Positions 1 through 7,763 of a stretch of 11,034 bases of DNA are shown here, piece by piece. The position numbers were made by a program, and so were the translations under genes. Origin of the DNA: Ignavibacteriota bacterium (GTDB lineage: Bacteria > Bacteroidota > Ignavibacteria > UBA10030 > UBA6906). Location of the stretch: positions 1 through 11,034 of the forward strand of contig JACQVJ010000118.1 of assembly GCA_016209805.1 (NCBI GenBank). The letters are read 5' to 3'. A model generated the notes under the pieces. That model searched no databases. It saw only the letters and a program-made list of their open reading frames with translations, and was not told the DNA's origin. Within the stretch, counting starts at the first letter, position 1, and each line of letters starts with the position of its first letter.

Positions 1-1
1 C

Positions 2-127
2 GGCGCCGGTCTCCGATACGACATCTACGGATTTGACTTCAGTTATATCCAGGCTGCGGAGAACCATCCACTCTCTGACACAATCCGCTTCTCGCTCCTG
101 ATCGGTTGGGGGGGTGGAACCGACTAA
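2..127 (+). CDS. C-terminal end of a PorV/PorQ-like outer-membrane barrel protein (partial)
   Basis: An open frame enters from the left edge and stops with TAA at 125-127, giving 41 residues. The readable end has alternating barrel-strand character: GLRYDIYGFDFSYI, a short loop, then NHPLSDTIRFSLLIGW and a tail GGGTD. The order 'G.RY...FDFSY....NPL..T.RFSL' matches the last two strands of PorV (LptO)/PorQ-type proteins, the outer-membrane shuttles of type IX secretion, as I know the family. A T9SS-type cargo gene follows 45 bases downstream, which fits. The final aromatic is Trp, followed by five polar residues, whereas PorV proteins usually end near Phe. A run of seven G at 108-114 encodes this tail; adding or removing one G does not restore a better ending, so I do not call a frameshift. 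Only the end is visible, so another barrel family remains possible. Confidence 0.6.
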   Translation, partial: GAGLRYDIYGFDFSYIQAAENHPLSDTIRFSLLIGWGGGTD

Positions 128-172
128 CGCCTGAACAAACCTCCATTCGACGACCGCAGATTCAGAAGTGAA

Positions 173-3100
173 ATGACGCTGGCAACATATTCTCTCCTCC
201 TGCTCACGTTTACAGCAACCTCGATCGCACAGCAATTGAGTCATCCCCTGAGCCCGGCAACGTCGGGACGGGATGACGTTTTTTTGCATCCTCGTCCGCT
301 TATGACAGTGCCGGATACTATTGATATCCTTGCTGTGATGGTTCAGTTTCTGCCGGATGACGACCTTCGAACGACGGGAAATGGTCGGTTTGACCTTTCC
401 ACTCCAGCAGCGCCGTTCCTCGAGGCACCGCCGCGGAACAGGCAATACTTCCAGGATCATATGGAGTTTGCAGCAAACTACTATAGAAAGACGTCGAAGA
501 GAAAGGTGATACTCAGGTCTAACGTGCTCGACTCAGTGTTCGCATTGTCGAGTGTCATGGCAGCATACAGTCCGCCGAGGAACGGTCCGAACACCGCCGT
601 GGGGAATCTCGCACGCGATACCTGGCAGAAAGTCGACTCCTCCGGTCTTGTCTCCGATTTCTCGATGTATGAGTGCTTCATTGTGTTTCATGCCGGAGTG
701 GGAAGAGATGTGGATCTCGTCAGTACCATCGGTTTCGATCCGACGCCGCTTGATATTCCGTCGCTCTACCTTGGCATCAACGCGTTCAAGGAATTCTATG
801 GCTCGGGTTACCAGGGAATTCCTGTCCATGGAGGCTCATTCCATATCACCAGTTCCATCATTATTCCCGAAACCGAAACGCGTCTCATCCCGTCCACTCC
901 CCAGGATGTCCTTCTCAGGCTCGGCATCAATGGTTTGCTTTGCGCTTCGATTGGGAACTTCCTCGGTCTCCCCGATCTTTTCGACACGAATACCGGTCGC
1001 TCAGGCATCGGCAGGTTTGGTCTGATGGATGGACAGGGGATATTTAGTTTTGCAGGGGCTTTTCCTCCTGAACCGTCTGCATGGGAGAAGTACTGGCTCG
1101 GATGGCTCGAACCAATTGTTGTGCAAGCGGGTGAACACGATGTTGCTCTGCCGGCTGTCGGTCTGGATACGGCAAATGTCATCTACCGCGTGCCGATCAG
1201 TAATCGAGAATATTTCCTCGTCGAGAACAGGAATAGAGACCCGATGGGTAATGGGCAGAGAGTTTCGATGCGATATAATGGAGTCCCTCAGACACTGACA
1301 GTTGCGCGAGATACAGCGGGGTTCAATGCCTTCGATGTCTCTTCGATTGTTGGCGTTGTAACGGACGTGGAAGACCTTGATTGGAGTTTGCCTGGAGGCG
1401 TTTCAACTGATGGGACGTTCTTCGATGGAGGAACGCTGATCTGGCATATCGATGAGGCAGTGATTGCTTCCGGGCTTGCCGCAAATGGTGTCAACGCCAA
1501 CCCGCAACGGCGAGGAGTTGATGTTGAGGAAGCCGACGGGTCCCAGGACATCGGTCATGAATTTGGTTTTCTCGCGCCCGGCTCGGGGAGCGAAGAGGGG
1601 ACGCCTCTTGATTTCTGGTTTGAAGGGAACAGCTCACCTGTATACAAAAGGGAATTCTCCCCCACAACTCATCCGAACAGCTTGAGCAATCTCCTTGCGA
1701 ATTCCCATATCACGATCCGCGATTTCAGTGTCCGAAGCCCGAGGATGACGGCGAAAGTGATTCGCGGCGATGCCCGCATCTCTCCTCTGCCGGGATTTCC
1801 GAAAGCTCTCGGCGAGGAGCTCTCTTCGCATTCGTTGACCATTGGAAACCTCGACGATGAGTCAGGCCTGGAGATACTCATCTCAACCGGAGGACAGTCG
1901 GTTCCGGTGATAAGAGGGAGCGGCCCTCAAAGTTCTCCGACCTCACCGAAACTGTTTGCCTGGAAACCCGACGGCATCGTGTTAGCCCCGTTCCAAACAA
2001 ACGGAACTCTTGCATCGTCTGGAGCAGTCGGTTCATTATTCGTCGGTCCTCCAGCGCTGAAGGATCTGGATGGGACGGGCAGACAAGAAATCGTCATCGG
2101 GCAGGCACATCGTGTGCCGGCAGTTCCGATCGGCGGTGGCGATCCATCGTTCGGAACTCTGCTCGGGTATTCGGTGATGGATTCCAATGGCGACAGTCTT
2201 GCTGACAACTATTTCTCGCATAGTATCGGTCGTACAATCACAACGCCTCCGGTGATTGGCGACTCGATCATTGCGATTGGTGCATCGGGCGGCAGAGTGT
2301 ACTTCCTTCGGTTCGATGGGACGCTCATCGACAGCCTCATATGGGTTGATGATACAACCGCTTCGGTTGTGGGGATCAGTCTGTATTCCGGCAGGGACGT
2401 GTTCATCGTAACCGGAAGTAATGGAAGCGTCTCAATCGTTGCACGAGGTACGAATGGTGCCGTGGCGACGCCACTTCCCGGCGCGAATTTTGGAAAGCGG
2501 ATTGTTGGTCCAGCAGTGTCGGGCACATTCCCTCCGAATGATTCGCCAAGGATCGCATTCACAACGGAAGACGGCTACCTCTATCTGGTGGATGCACAGC
2601 TACAGCCTGTATCAGGATTTCCCATTCACATCGGGGAGCGTATTGTCCAACCGCCCGCGCTGGCGGACGTGGACGGGGACGGAAGGCGTGACGTTGTTGT
2701 TTTCGGTGAACGAAAAGTCTTTGCCTATAATCATGCAGGTTCGGCTCTAGACTTCTTTCCTATAACAATTCCTTCATCTCAGCCGATCGCCTCGCATCCG
2801 ATCGTCTCGGATGTGGACGGAGATGGAAACGTGGAAGTAGTTGCCGTGTCTCGCGATGGCCTTGTCGCCGCGTACGACAAGAGCGGTCGGATGGCTCCGG
2901 GATTTCCGCTGCAGGCCGGGAGTGGAAATCAATCGGTTGCAGTCTTCACGTACGATTTCGGAGCGTTGAGTGCAGAAGGGATTGCTCTTGCGGTTGCATC
3001 CTCCAGTGACGGGACGACTTCGGCATGGAGGACGGGGACCATCGGAGGATCTCTCCATAACAATCCGTGGCCACAGTATCAGAAGGATGCGCTTCACTCA

Positions 3101-3427
3101 GGACTTGCTCTGGAGGTCCTCACCGGTTCTCCGTTAAGCGCCGAGTTTTTCCCGAAGGACCGCGCATACAACTGGCCAAATCCTGTGTATGATGGAAAGA
3201 CATTCATCCGATATTTCGTCAAGGACGATGCGACAGTGAACGTGAAGGTGTTTGATCTGGCCGGTGATCTTGTTACAGAGTTTGCAGGGCCGGGAATCGG
3301 CGGCGTCGATAACGAAGTGCAGTGGGACGTGGGAGATGTCCAGAGCGGCATTTACTTTGCGCGGATCGAAGCGGCTGGTGCTGCAGGCAGCGGAGTGGCC
3401 GTGGTAAAAGTGGCGATAGTGAAGTGA
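173..3427 (+). CDS. M6-like pseudopeptidase with FG-GAP-type repeats and T9SS sorting domain, secreted
   Basis: 1084 residues. A signal peptide spans about 1-19 (hydrophobic core LLLLTFTATSIA, cut before QQ), oddly without a basic residue at its N-terminus. ATG 173 is the only plausible start: the frame upstream runs back to the TAA at 125 without ATG, GTG or TTG. Residues about 48-330 read as an M6 (immune inhibitor A-like) domain: 'DILAVMVQF', 'VFHAGVGRDVDL' near 171, 'GLPDLFDTNTGRSGIGRFG' from 265, then 'EPSAWEKYWLGWLEP'. The zinc motif expected as HExxHxxGLPD reads CASIGNFLGLPD at 257-268, so both His and the Glu are lost and the domain is probably inactive. From about 545 there are FG-GAP/VCBS-type repeats (near 557, 626, 828 'DVDGDGRRDV', 876 'DVDGDGNVEV'), likely a beta-propeller. 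Residues about 1000-1084 ('NWPNP', 'VFDLAGDLV', 'SGIYFARIE', ending KVAIVK) match a type A T9SS sorting domain. Probably secreted or surface-attached; role unknown, perhaps binding. Confidence 0.85.
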   Translation: MTLATYSLLLLTFTATSIAQQLSHPLSPATSGRDDVFLHPRPLMTVPDTIDILAVMVQFLPDDDLRTTGNGRFDLSTPAAPFLEAPPRNRQYFQDHMEFAANYYRKTSKRKVILRSNVLDSVFALSSVMAAYSPPRNGPNTAVGNLARDTWQKVDSSGLVSDFSMYECFIVFHAGVGRDVDLVSTIGFDPTPLDIPSLYLGINAFKEFYGSGYQGIPVHGGSFHITSSIIIPETETRLIPSTPQDVLLRLGINGLLCASIGNFLGLPDLFDTNTGRSGIGRFGLMDGQGIFSFAGAFPPEPSAWEKYWLGWLEPIVVQAGEHDVALPAVGLDTANVIYRVPISNREYFLVENRNRDPMGNGQRVSMRYNGVPQTLTVARDTAGFNAFDVSSIVGVVTDVEDLDWSLPGGVSTDGTFFDGGTLIWHIDEAVIASGLAANGVNANPQRRGVDVEEADGSQDIGHEFGFLAPGSGSEEGTPLDFWFEGNSSPVYKREFSPTTHPNSLSNLLANSHITIRDFSVRSPRMTAKVIRGDARISPLPGFPKALGEELSSHSLTIGNLDDESGLEILISTGGQSVPVIRGSGPQSSPTSPKLFAWKPDGIVLAPFQTNGTLASSGAVGSLFVGPPALKDLDGTGRQEIVIGQAHRVPAVPIGGGDPSFGTLLGYSVMDSNGDSLADNYFSHSIGRTITTPPVIGDSIIAIGASGGRVYFLRFDGTLIDSLIWVDDTTASVVGISLYSGRDVFIVTGSNGSVSIVARGTNGAVATPLPGANFGKRIVGPAVSGTFPPNDSPRIAFTTEDGYLYLVDAQLQPVSGFPIHIGERIVQPPALADVDGDGRRDVVVFGERKVFAYNHAGSALDFFPITIPSSQPIASHPIVSDVDGDGNVEVVAVSRDGLVAAYDKSGRMAPGFPLQAGSGNQSVAVFTYDFGALSAEGIALAVASSSDGTTSAWRTGTIGGSLHNNPWPQYQKDALHSGLALEVLTGSPLSAEFFPKDRAYNWPNPVYDGKTFIRYFVKDDATVNVKVFDLAGDLVTEFAGPGIGGVDNEVQWDVGDVQSGIYFARIEAAGAAGSGVAVVKVAIVK
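941..985 (+). other. Degenerate M6 zinc-binding motif (CASIGNFLGLPDLFD)
   Basis: These 15 codons encode residues 257-271. Active M6 peptidases carry HExxHxxGxPD here. In this gene the HExxH positions read C-A-S-I-G, while the following G-L-P-D-L-F-D is fully conserved. The frame is open and the flanking family signature is intact, so this is substitution of the metal ligands and catalytic base, not a frameshift. Confidence 0.85.
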
Positions 3428-3432
3428 AAATT

Positions 3433-3440
3433 GGGAAGAG
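3433..3440 (+). promoter_or_regulatory. Ribosome binding site supporting the ATG at 3445
   Basis: GGGAAGAG lies four bases before ATG 3445. It favours this start over the GTG at 3424, which has no purine-rich run at a useful distance, although that GTG overlaps the upstream TGA in the GTGA arrangement typical of coupled genes. Confidence 0.5.
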
Positions 3441-3444
3441 AGTT

Positions 3445-6400
3445 ATGCGGCGGTTGTTTCTTAGAGGTGTTGTGTTCTCAACGGTGATGTTCCTTCCGTG
3501 TGCCCTTCATGCTCAGGAAGAATTCTACCATCCCGAGCTTGAATGGAACACGATAGAGACCGGGCATTTTCTCATCCACTATCATGAAGGAGCGGAGCGA
3601 ACGGGTCGGGCTGTCGCAAAGATCGCTGAGGAGATTTACGAGCCGGTCACTTCTCTCTACAACCACGTTCCCGACCGGAAGGTCAGCTTCATCATCAAGG
3701 ATTACGATGATATATCAAACGGCGCGGCATACTTCTACGACAACAAGATCGAGATTTACGCACCGAGCATGGACTTCGACCTGCGAGGCACGCACAACTG
3801 GCTTCGCAACGTGGTCACACACGAGTTCACGCATATCGTTCAGATCCAGACATCGATGAAATTCGGAAGGACGCTTCCGGCGTTCTATCTGCAATGGCTC
3901 GGCTATGAATCCGAGCGCCGCACCGACGTGCTGTACGGCTTTCCAAATATTGTCGCATCGTATCCGCTCTCCGGGTTTGTTGTCCCGGTGTGGTTTGCCG
4001 AGGGGGTTGCACAGTATAACCGGGAGGAACTTCGTTACGATTTCTGGGATTCGCATCGGGATATGATTCTGCGCTCGTATGTTCTCGATGGGAAGATGCT
4101 GACGTGGGAGCAAATGGGTGTGTTCGGCAAGACGAGTCTTGGCAATGAGTCGTCGTACAACGCGGGTTTCGCATTCGTGCACTACATCGCACAGCGATAC
4201 GGCGAGGAAAAGCTCGTGGAGATCTCACGCAACCTTTCGACACTCATCGAAACGACGATCGACGGAGCAATTGAACGAGCAGTAGGAAAGAGCGGTCGGG
4301 ATGTGTACAACGAATGGCGCGACGAGCTTGCGAGAAGCTATGCGGCACGGGTTGCACCGGTTCGCACGAATATCAGGGAGGGCGTGCCCGTTGTCTTCAC
4401 AGATGAAGACGAGCCATCCTCATTGAACGGACGTTATCCCGAAAAAAAAGCCGCAACTCGATTCCGCGATGCACTCCGTCAACAGCCGGAGTCGATGCCG
4501 GGATGTTGCGCCCGCGTTGTCGAGACGGGATTCGCCAATCTCTACGCGAAGTATTCTCCTGACGGAAAGAAATTTGCCTTTGTCAGCACGATGGGAGGAG
4601 ACTATTTCGGGTCTTCGGGATTGTACGTTGCGGATCTGAAGACACGGAGAGCGAAAGAAATCCGCTCAGGTGTTGGCGGCGATATGAGCTGGGCGCCCGA
4701 CGGCAACAAGTTATACTATTCGCGAATTTCGCGGAGCAATCCGTTTTGGTCGCTGGTGCATGACATTTATGTGTACGACCTCAAGGAAGAAAAAGAAACA
4801 CGCCTGACGCACGGCAGACGGGCAACAAGTCCGGCGGTCTCACCCGATGGCTCGACGATTGCGTTCGTCGTGAACAATGACGGCACGAGTAACGTTGCGA
4901 CAATGAAGATCGATGGTTCCGATTTCAAGCTCGTCACTTCCTATGCGTCGGGTGAGCAGGCTTACAACCCCGAATGGGGTCCTGCCGGAGATCGGATCGT
5001 GTTCGACTATTCGATCAAAGATGGAAGGGACATTGCGTGGGTTCGACCCGACGCGACCGATTTACAAATCCTTGTGTCTGGTGCGGACGATTCTCGTTCG
5101 GCAGTTTTCATTCACGATGGTTCCCGATTGGTCTTTTCGTCAGACCGGACAGGGATCTTCAATCTCTACACGTACACGATTGGAACCGGAGCTATTGAGC
5201 AACTGACGAACGTTCTTGGCGGCGCTTTTCTCCCGACAGTGAATGCGCAAGGCGACGTCATTTATTCCGCGTACACGTCAGGCGGATACAAGTTCTACTC
5301 TATGGAGGCCCCTTCCGTGCTTGCGAAGGGGGATTACCACTATGCGGACATCAGCGGTGCTTCGGTCGTTGCCGGCAGCGGATCGCTGGCAATGAGAACG
5401 GTCGAGGCTGTAGGACCACAATATGACTGGAGTTCACTCCGGTCGTACGACGATACGAAGCTGCCGCCATTCGACTCACGCTCGTACCGGAGTATTTTTA
5501 CGAGTCTCACGATTGTCCCGTTCCTTCGTGTCGACAATTACAATCCGAAGAACAAGGCTCTCGACGTCATCAAACCGGGGGTGTACCTCTTTTCCAACGA
5601 CATCCTTGAGCACACGGGTTTCTTTGCGGGTGCCGCGCTGAACAGGAAGTTGGAGCGCGACCTCTTTTTGCAGTTCAACTACAGAGGGAAGATCCCGCTC
5701 TTCTATCACCTCGGTCTGGATCCTGTGGCGTCAATCGAGCTGTACAACGTTACCCGCAAGACGGACAACGTCATTTCGCTTCCAGCGTCCACCATTCCCG
5801 TCGATCTCACGTACAACCTGCTTGAGTTTGATTTCGTGCTGAACCAGCGGATATTCTCCTCATCCACGCATGTGGAGTTCCGCTTCATGCACAGTCGGTA
5901 CACTTCGATCATTGAAAACTTCATCAATCCCGAAACAAACCCGCCGTCGCTCGTTCCCGGCTCCAGCGATCTCTACTTGATTGCCAACGATCTTTCGTTG
6001 ACATTGACACATGAGGCCATCGCACGGTCAAGCACCATGGAGATCAATCCCGTAGGAAGGAAGATCTGGCTCCGCATCGGCAGAGAGCTGAACAAGTTCA
6101 ACGGCGATGGAGAGTATGAGGTGACGAGCACCGGGTTGCAACCGGTGTACAAGAGAATCAATTTCACTCGGGTGGAGATGAGATGGCGGGAACACATTCC
6201 ATTCTTCTTCAAGAACCACACGCTCACGGCAACCGTCCGCGGTGGTTCGATCCTCGAGCGAACCGTGGATGACTTCTTTGATTTTTACGCCGGCGGACTC
6301 ATCGGCATGAAAGGATATCCCTTCTATTCGATTGGCGGAAATGAGCTTGCCGTTGCGGGACTTGCGTACAGGTTTCCGCTCATCGATAACATCGATATCC

Positions 6401-6681
6401 GCATCCTGCAGTTCTATTTCGACAAGCTGTACATGTCGGTCTACGGCGACATCGGTAATGCCTGGAGCGGCAAGACTCCGATTCTCCGAAAGTTCAAGAC
6501 AGACGCGGGAGTGGAGCTTCGCTTGGAATCATTCTCATGGTATGCGTATCCGACGAGGATTTTCTTCAATGCATCGTACGGGTTTGACGAGTTTCAGAGA
6601 ATCGTAAGAGGGAGTCCCGTGACGTATGGGAAGGAGTGGCGGTTCTATTTCGGAGTTCTTTTCGGGTTTGAATTTGATTGA
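3445..6681 (+). CDS. Outer-membrane fusion: gluzincin-type metallopeptidase, TolB-like propeller, beta-barrel
   Basis: 1078 residues from ATG 3445, which has an SD-like GGGAAGAG at 3433-3440 and lies 17 bases after the previous stop. A GTG at 3424, overlapping that stop, is an alternative start adding seven residues. Signal peptide about 1-23 (MRRLFL, hydrophobic core, ALHA cut before Q). Residues about 40-310 form a peptidase domain with HEFTH at 126-130 (H126, E127, H130) and a likely third ligand E186 in WFAEGVAQY, the peptidase-MA-like/gluzincin pattern. From about 365 to 610 there are TolB/PD40-type blades: 'YAKYSPDGKKFAFVST', 'MSWAPDGNKLYYSR', 'PAVSPDGSTIAFV', 'NPEWGPAGDRIVF', 'HDGSRLVFSSDRTGIFNLY'. 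From about 690 alternating strands form a barrel ending YFGVLFGFEFD; MKGYPFYSIGGNELA (955 on) resembles the RGY region of Omp85 barrels. Likely an outer-membrane-anchored protease; substrate and the side the domains face are unknown. A run of eight A (4442-4449) lies in the linker. Confidence 0.85.
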   Translation: MRRLFLRGVVFSTVMFLPCALHAQEEFYHPELEWNTIETGHFLIHYHEGAERTGRAVAKIAEEIYEPVTSLYNHVPDRKVSFIIKDYDDISNGAAYFYDNKIEIYAPSMDFDLRGTHNWLRNVVTHEFTHIVQIQTSMKFGRTLPAFYLQWLGYESERRTDVLYGFPNIVASYPLSGFVVPVWFAEGVAQYNREELRYDFWDSHRDMILRSYVLDGKMLTWEQMGVFGKTSLGNESSYNAGFAFVHYIAQRYGEEKLVEISRNLSTLIETTIDGAIERAVGKSGRDVYNEWRDELARSYAARVAPVRTNIREGVPVVFTDEDEPSSLNGRYPEKKAATRFRDALRQQPESMPGCCARVVETGFANLYAKYSPDGKKFAFVSTMGGDYFGSSGLYVADLKTRRAKEIRSGVGGDMSWAPDGNKLYYSRISRSNPFWSLVHDIYVYDLKEEKETRLTHGRRATSPAVSPDGSTIAFVVNNDGTSNVATMKIDGSDFKLVTSYASGEQAYNPEWGPAGDRIVFDYSIKDGRDIAWVRPDATDLQILVSGADDSRSAVFIHDGSRLVFSSDRTGIFNLYTYTIGTGAIEQLTNVLGGAFLPTVNAQGDVIYSAYTSGGYKFYSMEAPSVLAKGDYHYADISGASVVAGSGSLAMRTVEAVGPQYDWSSLRSYDDTKLPPFDSRSYRSIFTSLTIVPFLRVDNYNPKNKALDVIKPGVYLFSNDILEHTGFFAGAALNRKLERDLFLQFNYRGKIPLFYHLGLDPVASIELYNVTRKTDNVISLPASTIPVDLTYNLLEFDFVLNQRIFSSSTHVEFRFMHSRYTSIIENFINPETNPPSLVPGSSDLYLIANDLSLTLTHEAIARSSTMEINPVGRKIWLRIGRELNKFNGDGEYEVTSTGLQPVYKRINFTRVEMRWREHIPFFFKNHTLTATVRGGSILERTVDDFFDFYAGGLIGMKGYPFYSIGGNELAVAGLAYRFPLIDNIDIRILQFYFDKLYMSVYGDIGNAWSGKTPILRKFKTDAGVELRLESFSWYAYPTRIFFNASYGFDEFQRIVRGSPVTYGKEWRFYFGVLFGFEFD

Positions 6682-6697
6682 CCTTCGCGGAGATGAT

Positions 6698-7600
6698 ATG
6701 GTAAAGGGAGTGATTGTCGCGTGTGTATTGATTGCATTCGGTGCGGAGCGGAGTCTTGCCGGTGACGGTGCAGAGGACGCGCGGAAGATTGAGCTGACCG
6801 GCAACCTGCGTGTCGACTTCTTCGGTCAGACGAGCTTTGCAGCTGGGACGTTGGTTCAGACCGGGGAAACATTGGAGCGTCCGTACAAATCGCCGTGGCT
6901 TGCAGCCGGACTGTCTGCCGCGCTGCCGGGCGTAGGCGAGTTTTACGCGGAGAGTTACTGGAAGGCGGCGGCATTTCTTGCTATTGAAGTCGCGGCGTGG
7001 GGTCTTGCGTACTCATTTGACAAGCGGGGCGACCGCCAAACGGATTCGTTTCAGGATTTTGCGAACTTGCACTGGAGCGCGTACCGGTATGCCGAGTGGA
7101 CGCTGGCCAACGCGCATCTCATCAAACCGGGGTTCGATCCGAGTCCGTACCAGGACGTTCTTGGCGGAAATGGAAGGGTGAACTGGGAGCGGCTCAACCA
7201 GCTCGAAAGGGCGCTCGGAGGTTGGTATTCACACAGTCTCCCGCCATATGGGGAGCAACAGTATTATGAGCTTATCGGAAAGTACCAGCAGTATTATCAA
7301 GGTTGGGATGATGCACTCGTCGGACTGACGACATACGAACAGATCAGCTCCTATCTTCACAACAACCCGAACTCGAGGTTCCAATACTACTCGCGGGAGC
7401 GAGGACGGGCTAATGACTTCTACAACACTGCGAGCACGTACGTGACTGTTGCGATCATCAATCACATCCTGAGTGCCATCGATGCTGCATGGAGCGCAGG
7501 TTCGTACAACAGCTTTCACGCGGAGGTGGGCATTCAGCATATTCCGGCCGGAGATCATGTTGCAAGTGTCCCCGTGGCAAGGCTGTCGTTTTCGTTCTGA
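6698..7600 (+). CDS. Exported DUF5683-like protein
   Basis: 300 residues. ATG 6698 is chosen because GGAG sits five bases upstream (6689-6692) and a signal peptide begins there (MVKGVIVACVLIAFG, cut about residue 21 after SLA); the frame upstream of it overlaps the previous gene and does not look coding. Residues 66-112 carry the recognisable part: 'SPWLAAGLSAALPGVGEFY', 'YWKAAAFLAIEVAAWGLAY', 'DKRG', the pattern of DUF5683-like proteins common in Bacteroidota and Chlorobiota, with two probable membrane-embedded hydrophobic segments. The middle (about 115-245) is rich in Tyr and Trp (for example QQYYELIGKYQQYYQGW). Near 250-266 'YVTVAIINHILSAIDAAW' is a third hydrophobic segment also typical of this group. 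The protein ends LSFSF, a barrel-like terminal Phe. Function is not known. It is the last gene of the surface-protein unit, 16 bases after its neighbour and 22 bases before a terminator hairpin. Confidence 0.7.
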   Translation: MVKGVIVACVLIAFGAERSLAGDGAEDARKIELTGNLRVDFFGQTSFAAGTLVQTGETLERPYKSPWLAAGLSAALPGVGEFYAESYWKAAAFLAIEVAAWGLAYSFDKRGDRQTDSFQDFANLHWSAYRYAEWTLANAHLIKPGFDPSPYQDVLGGNGRVNWERLNQLERALGGWYSHSLPPYGEQQYYELIGKYQQYYQGWDDALVGLTTYEQISSYLHNNPNSRFQYYSRERGRANDFYNTASTYVTVAIINHILSAIDAAWSAGSYNSFHAEVGIQHIPAGDHVASVPVARLSFSF

Positions 7601-7622
7601 CCTCAAAGGGAGAAACTGAGGG

Positions 7623-7654
7623 AGAGGCGTGGCTCGCAAGGTCACGCCTTTTTT
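7623..7654 (+). terminator. Rho-independent terminator after the surface-protein operon
   Basis: AGGCGTG (7625-7631) pairs with CACGCCT (7643-7649), followed by five further T residues. Weaker pairs (G-T, C-G) extend the stem into the loop. Its place 22 bases after the stop at 7600 and before the next gene's leader fits termination of the left block. Confidence 0.85.
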
Positions 7655-7660
7655 GTTCGG

Positions 7661-7689
7661 TTGATTTTGGAGATGGGTTTGGTTATTGT
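7661..7689 (+). promoter_or_regulatory. Possible sigma70-type promoter for the membrane protein gene
   Basis: TTGATT (7661-7666) and TATTGT (7684-7689) are 17 bases apart, each matching four of six consensus bases. It lies just after the terminator and about 75 bases before the ATG at 7764. No Bacteroidetes-type TAnnTTTG box was found at a better position. Weak evidence; the rest of the 7655-7763 gap shows nothing else I can name. Confidence 0.3.
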
Positions 7690-7763
7690 TGGCTGCAGGA
7701 ACGAGTGCATGTTAATCATATGTTGGACCATCACTGGCGTAAAGTCCACAGGGAGTTGAAGGC

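Noticed and set aside
108..114. Seven-G run at the end of the PorV-like gene as a frameshift site
   Set aside because: Reading with one G more or fewer does not give a more barrel-like C-terminus, so there is no evidence of a frameshift.
552..1025. Long shadow frame of 157 codons inside the M6-like gene
   Set aside because: It overlaps a well-supported gene, is rich in Arg and Ser as out-of-frame reads are, and has no recognisable domain.
3715..4243. Minus-strand open frames of 138 and 155 codons opposite the peptidase domain
   Set aside because: They are antisense to conserved coding sequence and show no family signature or ribosome binding site.
4442..4449. Eight-A run inside the barrel protease gene as a programmed slippage site
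   Set aside because: The frame stays open through a normal linker and no stem-loop or alternative product was seen.
7601..7763. Possible small gene between the terminator and the membrane protein
   Set aside because: Short frames here have no convincing start or domain; the interval is explained by a terminator and a leader.
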